A DNA stretch of 13,539 bases from Candidatus Latescibacterota bacterium (GTDB taxonomy: Bacteria; Latescibacterota; 4484-107; B68-G9), in assembly GCA_012961755.1 (NCBI GenBank), contig DTYS01000070.1:1-13539 (forward strand). The letters run 5' to 3'. The notes below the pieces were generated by a model, which saw nothing but the letters and a program-made list of their open reading frames with translations, did not search any database and was not told the DNA's origin. Position numbers and translations under genes: made by a program. Positions 7,651 through 13,539 of this stretch are shown piece by piece. The number at the start of each line of letters is the position of its first letter. Positions within the stretch are counted from its first letter, which is position 1.

Positions 7651-9167
7651 AAAGGTCGTCCTTCCCGCTTTTCGTGGCGGGTGTTGGGGCAGGCTTCCTG
7701 CTTTTGGAACATGTGCGCTGGGGGGAGCCCCTGGGCTTGGACCAGGGGCTCTTCGCCTGTTTCGGAAGGTGGGTTCCGAGGGGTTGGCTTCCTTACAGGG
7801 ACATATGGGACAGCAAGCCTCCTGGGGTGTTCTATACCTATACTTTGGCCTTTCGAACCTTAGGCGAGGGGACCGGAGCCATCTGGACCCTCGAAGCCTT
7901 GTGGATAGGGGCGACGGCCCTGGTGCTCTTCCTTTCGGGGAGGAGGGTATGGGGCAGGTGGGAGGGGCTGGCTTCGGCCTCCTTGTTCGTGTTCTTCCTC
8001 AATTCCCCTGCCTGGGGAGGTTTCTGGGTCAGGGCCCAGGCCGAGGTATTCCTTTGTCTTCCCGTGGCTTTGGGCTCTTACTTCGCCCTCAAAGGTCGCT
8101 CGTTCCTCGCCGGTACCTTCACCGGGATCGCTTCCCTGTATAAGGTTCCTGCTTCGCTTATCGCCCTCGGATGGCCAGTACTCTGGCTTGGGAATGAGGG
8201 GCTTCCGAGGAAGCTGGCACTTATGAGCCTCGGTGTGGCCCTTCCCTGGACCGTAGTATCGGTCTATTTCTGGGCCGAGGGAAGCTTGGACGACCTCGTG
8301 GAGGCGATATGGACCTACGGCAGGCAGTACGCGTACGTCGCGGGGCAGGGACATAGTTTCGCCGAGACCGTAAGGAAGGGGGTGGTCGGGCTCATCTTAG
8401 GAAGCCCCGTAGTGGCGCTCTTCGGAGCGGTCGGCATAGCATCTTCAGGAGGAAGGATCCGGTGGTTGGGCCCCTGGCTCTTCCTCTCCTTCCTTGGGGT
8501 CGTGGTACAACGCCAGCTGGCAGGGTACCATTTCCTCCTAGCTGCACCTCCCCTCGCCTTAGCTTCGGGTAAGGGGTTCGTCCGGACGGTCCGGTGGACC
8601 GTTTCCGCTCCAGGAGTTCGCAAGCTTATGCCTGCCTTATTCTTAGTTGCCTGCACCGTGCTCCTTTGGGCTGAAGGGAGGAGGTGGAGGGCCGCCTACG
8701 GGCCGGATTGGGAATACAGGGTGGGGAAGCTTTCCAGGGAGACCTACCTCGAAGTGTTCGACATAGGCCCCTTTTCTCCTTCGGAGCAGGAGAGGATAGC
8801 AGGGTACATACGAAGGCGCACATCCGAGGGGGACGCCATATTGGTATGGGGCCTCTCGCCCGGCATATATTTCCTTTCCAAGAGGAAGCCGGCCACGAAG
8901 TATCCTTTCCACCACCTCCTTCTCACGGAATCTCCCCTCTCCCTTAGGCTTTCGGGTCTCAAAAGGAGGAGGGAGGAGTTCCTGGAGGGGCTCGAGGCCG
9001 AACCTCCGGCTTACATACTGGTGGGAGTTATGGACCCCAACGGATTCGAACCTTTGGACTCCTACGCACAGATGCTCAGGTTCCCAAGGTTCCATCGTTT
9101 CGTGTCGGAAGGGTACAGATACGAGACCAGGATCGGACATTTTTTGCTCTTCAGGAGGGTGAGGTGA
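7647..9167 (+). CDS. Polytopic membrane glycosyltransferase, GT39/ArnT-like (PMT family)
   Basis: A 506-residue integral membrane protein with about nine or ten hydrophobic helices, followed by a soluble C-terminal part (~350-506). The N-terminus matches the dolichyl/undecaprenyl-phosphate-sugar glycosyltransferase family (GT39, PMT_2): LDQGLFACFGRW (31-42) with Asp32 in the usual catalytic-acid position, then LPYRDIWDSKPPGVFY (48-63). RAQAEV (129-134) and LYKVPAS (164-170) are further loop marks. Such enzymes move a sugar from a lipid-phosphate carrier to protein, lipid or glycan on the outer face of the inner membrane; donor and acceptor cannot be told here. The start is TTG 7647, sharing TTGA with the stop of the oxidoreductase, with GGGAGGT at 7634-7640 well spaced. 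The C-terminal part probably carries acceptor or donor specificity. Confidence 0.88.
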   Translation: MKRSSFPLFVAGVGAGFLLLEHVRWGEPLGLDQGLFACFGRWVPRGWLPYRDIWDSKPPGVFYTYTLAFRTLGEGTGAIWTLEALWIGATALVLFLSGRRVWGRWEGLASASLFVFFLNSPAWGGFWVRAQAEVFLCLPVALGSYFALKGRSFLAGTFTGIASLYKVPASLIALGWPVLWLGNEGLPRKLALMSLGVALPWTVVSVYFWAEGSLDDLVEAIWTYGRQYAYVAGQGHSFAETVRKGVVGLILGSPVVALFGAVGIASSGGRIRWLGPWLFLSFLGVVVQRQLAGYHFLLAAPPLALASGKGFVRTVRWTVSAPGVRKLMPALFLVACTVLLWAEGRRWRAAYGPDWEYRVGKLSRETYLEVFDIGPFSPSEQERIAGYIRRRTSEGDAILVWGLSPGIYFLSKRKPATKYPFHHLLLTESPLSLRLSGLKRRREEFLEGLEAEPPAYILVGVMDPNGFEPLDSYAQMLRFPRFHRFVSEGYRYETRIGHFLLFRRVR

Positions 9168-9607
9168 GGATCGTGCTCCAGCGTGTGAGGACGGCGAGGG
9201 TTCGGGTGGGAGGTGAGGTGAAGGGGGAGATAGGCAAGGGTGTAGTGCTGTTGGTCGGTGTAGGGAGGGGGGACGGACCAGAAGATGCCAAGTGGCTCGC
9301 GCACAGATGTGCTGGGCTCAGGATATTTGAGGACGACCGGGGCAAGATGAACCTTTCCCTTAGGGATGTGGGAGGGGAAGCCCTCGTGGTCTCCCAGTTC
9401 ACACTATATGGGGATACCAGGAAGGGCATGAGGCCCAGCTTCACCGAGGCCGCTCCGCCCGACGAGGCCCAGGTCCTCTACGGAACTTTCGTGGAGGAGC
9501 TTAAGGCCGAGGGTATCCCCGTGGCAACCGGGGAGTTCGGGGAGAGGATGTTGGTCGAGATAGAGAACGACGGCCCAGTTACGCTGATCTTAGAACATCC
9601 TACCTGA
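9164..9607 (+). CDS. dtd: D-aminoacyl-tRNA deacylase
   Basis: A 147-residue DTD, the expected family length. It frees tRNA from D-amino acids (and from glycine mischarged on tRNA-Ala), acting as a homodimer in the cytoplasm. Both active-site signatures are present: SQFTLYGDTRKGMRPSF (77-93) and the Gly-cisPro motif in NDGPVT (135-140). The start is GTG 9164, overlapping the glycosyltransferase stop as GTGA, with AGGAGGG at 9153-9159 upstream. This suggests translational coupling to a membrane glycosyltransferase, a partner with no obvious functional link. The end overlaps the convergent CAP lipoprotein gene by eight bases, leaving no room for a separate terminator. Confidence 0.97.
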   Translation: MRIVLQRVRTARVRVGGEVKGEIGKGVVLLVGVGRGDGPEDAKWLAHRCAGLRIFEDDRGKMNLSLRDVGGEALVVSQFTLYGDTRKGMRPSFTEAAPPDEAQVLYGTFVEELKAEGIPVATGEFGERMLVEIENDGPVTLILEHPT

Positions 9608-10496
9608 CCTCTATGCAGACCTCGGTCGCGGGAAACGAACCTCCTTTGGGATCCCTGAGGAAGGCCACGACGGTGTACACCCCGGGTCCTTCCGGGAAGG
9701 ACAATAGGAAACTGAACCTTTCGTCCTCCACCTTTACCTCACCCCGTGAGCCGTCCTGGTAGCGCTTGTCCGGAGGTAGGAGTGGTTTGAGCTCCAACTT
9801 CTTATTCGGGAGGCCGTACCACTTGGGGAAGCGTTCCAGTTCCTCGGGAGATCTGGGCTTCGGAAGGGGCTCGTGGAACACGAGGACGGCTTGAAGGGAA
9901 TAGTCCTTCTTCAATATCTTGCCGGAAAGGTAGATCTTTTCGTCCGGACGGGCCCTTTTTGGGGGAGGGGGGTCGAACTTCACGTACCTGCTCAGGAAGA
10001 GCAGGGAGATGTACGTCCTGTCGACCGAGAAGGCGATGCCGATCCCTACATGTGTGTGGTGGGGGTTGAGGATGGTCCTCCTGTGGCCGTCCTCGGGGGG
10101 CCTTTCGGCGAGCATGCCTTTGTAGCTTTCGAAGGCCGCCTTCCTTACATTTATGTGGTCCCCCGGACCGGACGGCCTGTAGAAGGCGAATCCGAGGTTC
10201 TCCGCGTTGTACTCGGTGCCGCCCGCGAGGGCGTACCTATGGTAGGGCTTCCTTCCGGAGAGGTCCCAATGGGAGAAGTATCCTGCCTCGAGCATCTCCC
10301 TGCAGTGCTCCTCTGCCACTCCGGCCGCCCTTTCGTCCCATCGCAGGAGTGGAAGCCCGTACCTGGCCCTGTCCCTGTTGATCTGGGAGAACAGTTCCTC
10401 CTTAAGGTTTCGGAGGTGCCGGGCCATCGTGCCCTGCCTTGGGCAGCACCCCAAAAGGCCCAGGAAGACCATGGTTATGTGTAGACCTCGGCACAT
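9600..10496 (-). CDS. CAP/SCP-domain lipoprotein with extra C-terminal domain
   Basis: A 298-residue exported protein. The ATG at 10496 is preceded by GGAGGT (10507-10502), well spaced. The short N-terminus with Arg3 and a hydrophobic stretch ends in LLGC (14-17), a lipobox, so Cys17 is probably lipidated. Residues ~30-170 form a bacterial CAP (cysteine-rich secretory/antigen 5/PR-1) domain: GYFSHWDLSG with His76, AENLG with Glu99, GHRRTILNP with His138, and THVGIGIAF with His149. These are the residues that line the CAP cavity. A proline-rich linker at ~175-180 leads to a ~115-residue domain that I do not recognise; its alternating hydrophobic pattern and FSFLLSFPEGPGVYTVVAFL suggest a beta-sandwich. 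Function is unknown; CAP proteins bind sterols, lipids or wall components in different organisms. A TATTAT (10518-10513) upstream may be its -10. Confidence 0.85.
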   Translation of the reverse strand: MCRGLHITMVFLGLLGCCPRQGTMARHLRNLKEELFSQINRDRARYGLPLLRWDERAAGVAEEHCREMLEAGYFSHWDLSGRKPYHRYALAGGTEYNAENLGFAFYRPSGPGDHINVRKAAFESYKGMLAERPPEDGHRRTILNPHHTHVGIGIAFSVDRTYISLLFLSRYVKFDPPPPKRARPDEKIYLSGKILKKDYSLQAVLVFHEPLPKPRSPEELERFPKWYGLPNKKLELKPLLPPDKRYQDGSRGEVKVEDERFSFLLSFPEGPGVYTVVAFLRDPKGGSFPATEVCIEVR

Positions 10497-10549
10497 GGAG
10501 GACCTCCGCAGGATAATATCGTGTCAAAGTGGGAGAAAATCAAGCATTG

Positions 10550-10614
10550 GTGGCCCACCCGTCGACGGGAGGTATATGCTGAGGGAAAGCACTGTTTCCT
10601 GCCAGCAGGGCCGT
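10550..10614 (+). promoter_or_regulatory. Possible structured leader RNA (three-way junction) before the radical SAM gene
   Basis: Complementary segments nest here. GTGGCCC (10550-10556) can pair with GGGCCGT (10608-10614), five Watson-Crick plus two G-U pairs. Inside lie CCCG-TCGA-CGGG (10558-10569, a perfect 12-base palindrome) and a longer hairpin: TGCTG (10577-10581) with CAGCA (10603-10607), and GGGAAA (10583-10588) with TTTCCT (10595-10600). Together they would make a closed three-way junction ending 40 bases before the GTG start. I cannot match it to a known riboswitch. The palindrome could equally be a protein operator. The whole 158-base gap (10497-10654) holds no convincing gene. 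Confidence 0.35.
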
Positions 10615-10654
10615 AGATATACCCAAATCTCGAGGCTCAACACAGGAGGTAGAG

Positions 10655-11989
10655 GTGAAGCTGATGTTAATATGCCCGACGTGGGAGGATGTTCATCGGC
10701 GTAAGATGAGGGCCAGGGCCTTTCGTTTCCCCCCGGTTAACCTCACCCTCTTAGCAGCTATGACCCCTGAGGAATGGGAGGTCAGCATAGTGGACGAGAA
10801 TGTGGACGACATAGACTTCGAGGCGGACGTAGATCTGGTCGGGATAACGACTATGACCGCCACCGCCCCCAGGGCATACGCCATAGCGGACAGGTTCCGT
10901 GCCCGGGGGGTGAGGGTGGTTATGGGAGGGATGCATGTATCGGCCATGCCTCAGGAGGCCCTGCAGCATGCGGACGCCGTGGTCGTGGGGGAGGCGGAGG
11001 GATGCTGGCATAGGGTTTTGGAGGACTTCAAAAGGGGGGAGATGAAGGGGATATATCGTTCGGAGAAGTTTCCGGACCTTGCTGGACTTCCAATCCCCCG
11101 TCGCGACCTCCTCAGGAAGAAGGCAAACCTTACCACCGACACCATCCAGACCGCGAGGGGATGCCCGTTCGGCTGCAGCTTCTGTGCCGTGAGCTACTTC
11201 TTCGGAAGGGAGTACAGGATGAGGCCGGTAAAGGAGGTGATAGCTGAGATAGAAGCTATGGGCTCCAAGTTCGTAGGATTCTTGGACGATAATATAGCCG
11301 GCGACAGGAGGTATGCGAAGGAGTTATTCCAGGCCCTCGCATCCGAAGGCATAATGTGGGCTGGGCAGGCGTCCACTACGATAGCCAAGGACAAGGAGCT
11401 TTTGAAGCTCGCACAGAAGAGCGGATGTAAGGGGCTTTTCGTGGGCTTCGAATCTATATCGGAGGACAGCTTAGGGGAGGTCGGGAAGAGGTTCAACAGG
11501 GTGGAGGAGTACAGGGAGGTCATAAAGAGGTTTCACGACCACGGGATAGTTGTGGAGGGGGCGTTCATATTCGGGTTCGACCACGACGACCTCGGGGTGT
11601 TCGAGAGGACCTTAGAGTTCGCCAAGAAGAGCGGCCTGGACCTCGCCCAGTTCGGGATCCTAACGCCACTTCCCGGTACGCCCCTGAGGGCCAGGCTTGA
11701 GAGGGAAGGAAGGATCATCTCCAACGACTGGACGATGTATAACATAGGCCATGCGGTCTTTCGTCCAAAGAACATGACCCCCGAACAGCTCGAGGAGGGC
11801 ACGCAATGGGCCTGGTTGCAGTTCTACTCCAGCCCTTCCATCCTCGCGCGCCTTTTCAGGCTCGCAGGGAGGACTCCATCCTTCCTCTTGCCCCTGTTGT
11901 TGATAAACGCGGGTTACCATAGGATGGTTTACGATGCATACGGGAGGAAGGGATGGGACAGATGGGACAGAAGGAGCGCGTCGGGCTGA
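10655..11989 (+). CDS. B12-binding-type radical SAM protein with DUF4070-like C-terminus
   Basis: A 444-residue radical SAM enzyme of the class with an N-terminal cobalamin-binding-type domain. Residues ~1-125 have the Rossmann-like pattern ending in GGMHVSAMPQEAL and ADAVVVGEAEG. The 4Fe-4S motif is RGCPFGCSFC (168-177; Cys170, 174, 177), followed by FFGREYRMRP. FLDDNIAGD (209-217), GLFVGFESI (260-268), FIFGFDHDD (304-312) and TPLPGTPL (337-344) mark the barrel. PKNMTPEQLEEG (371-382) belongs to the DUF4070-type C-terminal region. Relatives include methyltransferases and cyclases such as those of hopanoid and bacteriochlorophyll synthesis, but the substrate cannot be read here. The C-terminal segment SFLLPLLLIN (409-418) may touch the membrane. 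The start is GTG 10655 with AGGAGGT at 10644-10650. It looks like a single-gene unit. Confidence 0.9.
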   Translation: MKLMLICPTWEDVHRRKMRARAFRFPPVNLTLLAAMTPEEWEVSIVDENVDDIDFEADVDLVGITTMTATAPRAYAIADRFRARGVRVVMGGMHVSAMPQEALQHADAVVVGEAEGCWHRVLEDFKRGEMKGIYRSEKFPDLAGLPIPRRDLLRKKANLTTDTIQTARGCPFGCSFCAVSYFFGREYRMRPVKEVIAEIEAMGSKFVGFLDDNIAGDRRYAKELFQALASEGIMWAGQASTTIAKDKELLKLAQKSGCKGLFVGFESISEDSLGEVGKRFNRVEEYREVIKRFHDHGIVVEGAFIFGFDHDDLGVFERTLEFAKKSGLDLAQFGILTPLPGTPLRARLEREGRIISNDWTMYNIGHAVFRPKNMTPEQLEEGTQWAWLQFYSSPSILARLFRLAGRTPSFLLPLLLINAGYHRMVYDAYGRKGWDRWDRRSASG

Positions 11990-12094
11990 GGACAGGGCAT
12001 GGGAAGCAGAAATAAGGACCGCTCGGGAAAATGGTCCTGGGTCAGCTTACATCTGGTGGCCCTCCATAGGTCCTTGGAGGAGGGGCGTTCCGTG

Positions 12095-12125
12095 CCTGTG
12101 GATAACTTCGAGGGTTATCCACAGG
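12095..12125. repeat. 12-bp perfect inverted repeat made of two DnaA boxes
   Basis: CCTGTGGATAAC (12095-12106) and GTTATCCACAGG (12114-12125) are exact inverted copies separated by seven bases (TTCGAGG). Each arm contains a consensus DnaA box (TTATCCACA), in divergent orientation. It is followed by ATTTT, so a weak terminator for the radical SAM gene is the alternative reading. Confidence 0.8.
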
Positions 12126-12142
12126 ATTTTCCACACCGTCTC

Positions 12143-12173
12143 GATATTGATGTGCCTATATGATCAATAAAAA
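12143..12173. other. AT-rich segment inside the DnaA-box cluster (candidate DNA unwinding element)
   Basis: Thirty-one bases with about 26% GC in a region that is otherwise near 60% GC. GAT recurs at 12143, 12149 and 12162. It lies between the two inward-facing box pairs. A TATGAT (12159-12164) within it could also act as a -10 for lptD, though no good -35 precedes it. Confidence 0.45.
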
Positions 12174-12214
12174 CCTGGACTTGTACGATATCAAGGAGGT
12201 TGTCCACAAGAGGT

Positions 12215-13539
12215 GTGAAGTGTGTGGATAAGCTTGTGGAAAAGTCCATCGCCCTCCTTCTCGCGCTTTCCCCCTTGTCCCTGTGGGGAGCCACGTACAC
12301 GGACTCTGTACGGTACTCCGCAAGGGAGGTGGTCGTGGAGGGGAGTAGGGTGGACCTCGTGGGGGACGCCAAGATGTGGTACAAGGACCTGACCCTCTCG
12401 GCTGGGAAGATAACCATCTTTGTGGACAGGGACCTCCTCGTGGCCGAGGGGCTCAAGGATTCCTCGGGAGAGGTCTCGCAGACCCCGGTGCTCCGCCAGG
12501 GGGGGGAGAAGCTCGAAGGTGTCCGGATGGTGTACAACTTCAGGACCGGGAGGGGGGCGGTGTGGAATGGTAGGACGAGCTTCCAGAAGGGGATATATAG
12601 GGGGGAGAAGGTGGTGCGTTCTGAGGAGGGGGTCCTGTACGTACAGGGTGGTATTTACACCACCTGCGACAAGGACCCTCCCCACTATTATTTCTATAGC
12701 CCGAGGATGAAGGTGATACTGGAAGACAAGGTGATAGCCCGTCCCGTAGTCTTCTACCTTTGGAACTTTCCGATCCTAAGGCTCCCCTTCATGATATTTC
12801 CGATACGGAAGGACAGACACTCTGGCTGGCTGAGGCCTCACTACGGCAGCACGAGCAGGGAGGGGAGGTACATAAGGAACGTGGGCTATTACTTCGCTCC
12901 GAGCGATTATTGGGACCTGAAGCTCAGGGCGGACGTCTACGAGAAGGTGGGTTTGGTCCTCTCATCGGAGTTCAGGTACGCCTTAAGGTACAAGCTGAGG
13001 GGAAGCCTGAGGGGATCTTGGAACTGGAGGGAGAAAGGAAGGAGGTGGGACTTAGAGCTCAAACACGACCAGGACCTATCCCCGAGGCTCAAGTTCAGGG
13101 CCGAAGGACACTTTGTGAGCGATAAGGATTACCTGAGGCAGGTCCGCTTCGACCCTGTGGTGAGGATGAGGAGGACCCTCCGCTCCACGGCCACCTTGAG
13201 CCAAAGCTGGGGCGGTGGTGGGGGGTTCTCCCTCTCGCTCGGGCAGGTCCGATATCTGGACAGGGACGAGGAGAGGTACACCCTCCCGAGTATATCACTC
13301 TCCCTGCCCGGTTACGCCTTGGTGGGGAGGAAGTTATATTTTCGACCCTCCTTGAGGGCGTATAACTCCCTCGTCCTCTCGGAAGGAAGGTGGAGCAGGA
13401 GGACCGATATATCCGGAAGTTCGGGCCTTTCCGGAAGCTTGAGGTGGGGATGGGCTACCCTTTCCCCTTCGGCGAGGATGGTCGGAAGCGCCCTCTGGGA
13501 GGGGGAGAAGTTTTCGCACAGGGAGGGAGTATCCGCCAA
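12215..13539 (+). CDS. lptD: LPS-assembly protein LptD/OstA, 3' end beyond the window
   Basis: The frame is open from the origin-like region to the window end (about 441 residues seen; LptD proteins are usually 650-900). LptD is the outer-membrane barrel that inserts lipopolysaccharide at the cell surface. A signal peptide (hydrophobic SIALLLALSPLSLWGA after several lysines) leads to an OstA/LptA-like beta-jellyroll (~27-170), a conserved GIYTTCDKDPPHYYF with Cys151, and then the LptD hallmark VFYLWNFPILRLPFMIFPI (179-197) with SGWLRPHYGS and GYYFAPSDYWD, where the barrel strands begin. Start choice is uncertain: GTG 12215, 12224 and 12236 are all in frame; AAGGAGGT (12193-12200) is rather far from the first, and a weaker AGAGG (12209-12213) suits 12224. 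The last two DnaA boxes overlap its first codons. It shows that the host has an outer membrane. Confidence 0.9.
   Translation, partial: MKCVDKLVEKSIALLLALSPLSLWGATYTDSVRYSAREVVVEGSRVDLVGDAKMWYKDLTLSAGKITIFVDRDLLVAEGLKDSSGEVSQTPVLRQGGEKLEGVRMVYNFRTGRGAVWNGRTSFQKGIYRGEKVVRSEEGVLYVQGGIYTTCDKDPPHYYFYSPRMKVILEDKVIARPVVFYLWNFPILRLPFMIFPIRKDRHSGWLRPHYGSTSREGRYIRNVGYYFAPSDYWDLKLRADVYEKVGLVLSSEFRYALRYKLRGSLRGSWNWREKGRRWDLELKHDQDLSPRLKFRAEGHFVSDKDYLRQVRFDPVVRMRRTLRSTATLSQSWGGGGGFSLSLGQVRYLDRDEERYTLPSISLSLPGYALVGRKLYFRPSLRAYNSLVLSEGRWSRRTDISGSSGLSGSLRWGWATLSPSARMVGSALWEGEKFSHREGVSA

Larger units (their letters stand above)
12095..12243. other. DnaA-box cluster with AT-rich segment: putative replication origin
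   Basis: Six DnaA-box sequences lie in 149 bases: TTATCCACA on the minus strand at 12097-12105, TTATCCACA on plus at 12115-12123, TTTTCCACA on plus at 12127-12135, TTGTCCACA (one mismatch) on plus at 12200-12208, TTATCCACA on minus at 12223-12231 and TTTTCCACA on minus at 12235-12243. Boxes 2-3 and 5-6 each have a start-to-start pitch of 12 bases and face inward, flanking a segment (12143-12173) with only 8 G/C in 31 bases, a candidate unwinding element. This is origin-like architecture. The remainder of the gap (11990-12094) holds only two short hairpins without T tracts. No dnaA, dnaN or other typical origin neighbour is in view, so a DnaA titration or regulatory site is the alternative. 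Confidence 0.65.

Noticed and set aside
10550..10614. Cobalamin riboswitch, because CACTGT and CCTGCC occur before a B12-type enzyme
   Set aside because: The fragments are in the wrong arrangement and too close together, and the usual long core is absent.
10576..10704. A 42-codon leader ORF starting ATG at 10576 behind GGGAGG
   Set aside because: It overlaps the radical SAM start in another frame, has no recognisable composition, and its start falls inside the better-explained folded segment.
12015..12080. Two small hairpins (AGGACC/GGTCCT at 12015-12038; CCTCCA/TGGAGG at 12061-12080)
   Set aside because: Six-bp stems without T tracts are expected by chance in GC-rich DNA; not listed as terminators.
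12095..12135. Rho-independent terminator of the radical SAM gene
   Set aside because: The stem is only half G/C and is followed by just four Ts; both arms are exact DnaA boxes and more boxes follow, so the origin reading explains more.

Overview
Most of this window (from about 365 to the end) looks like one GC-rich stretch of a diderm bacterium. A bacterial L19 gene and an LptD/OstA outer-membrane assembly protein are present, Shine-Dalgarno sites of the GGAGG type are frequent, and arginine is written mainly as AGG and isoleucine often as ATA. That codon taste is common in thermophiles, so an uncultured thermophilic bacterial lineage is a reasonable inference, but no gene here fixes the phylum. 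The first ~365 bases are different: AT-rich (241-300 is about 28% GC against 57-60% in 361-480) and coding for the start of an archaeal-type DUF71/Dph6 protein. The reading frame then runs straight into the middle of a bacterial MtaB. I read this as an assembly chimera or an illegitimate join, not as a natural fusion gene.

Layout. 1-366: foreign AT-rich piece with a TATA-like element and the N-terminus of a PP-loop ATPase. 367-1388: 5'-truncated mtaB (tRNA methylthiotransferase), converging on and overlapping the tail of a very large hybrid histidine kinase (4653-1246, minus). Upstream of the kinase on the same strand lie rplS (L19) and a GH51 alpha-L-arabinofuranosidase, separated by one base, so L19 sits in a sugar-hydrolase/sensor-kinase run and not visibly with trmD. 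A 139-base divergent control region (6462-6600) with two TTGACA elements separates this block from a plus-strand set: Gfo/Idh/MocA oxidoreductase, GT39-type membrane glycosyltransferase and D-aminoacyl-tRNA deacylase (dtd), each overlapping the next by 4 bases. dtd converges by 8 bases on a minus-strand CAP-domain lipoprotein gene. A cobalamin-binding-type radical SAM gene follows, behind a leader that can fold into a three-way junction. The last part is a 225-base gap packed with DnaA-box sequences, running into lptD, which is cut by the window end.

How it fits together. The arabinofuranosidase and the divergent NAD(P)-dependent sugar-type oxidoreductase suggest handling of arabinose-containing oligosaccharides inside the cell. 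The glycosyltransferase, the CAP lipoprotein and LptD point to envelope building. mtaB, rplS and dtd are translation genes scattered among them. The strongest unexplained signal is the DnaA-box cluster at 12095-12243: six boxes (five matching TTWTNCACA) in 149 bases, two of them in a 12-bp perfect inverted repeat and four forming two inward-facing pairs with identical 12-base pitch that flank a 31-base, 26% GC segment. It has the architecture of a chromosomal replication origin, but lies next to lptD and a radical SAM gene and not next to dnaA or dnaN.
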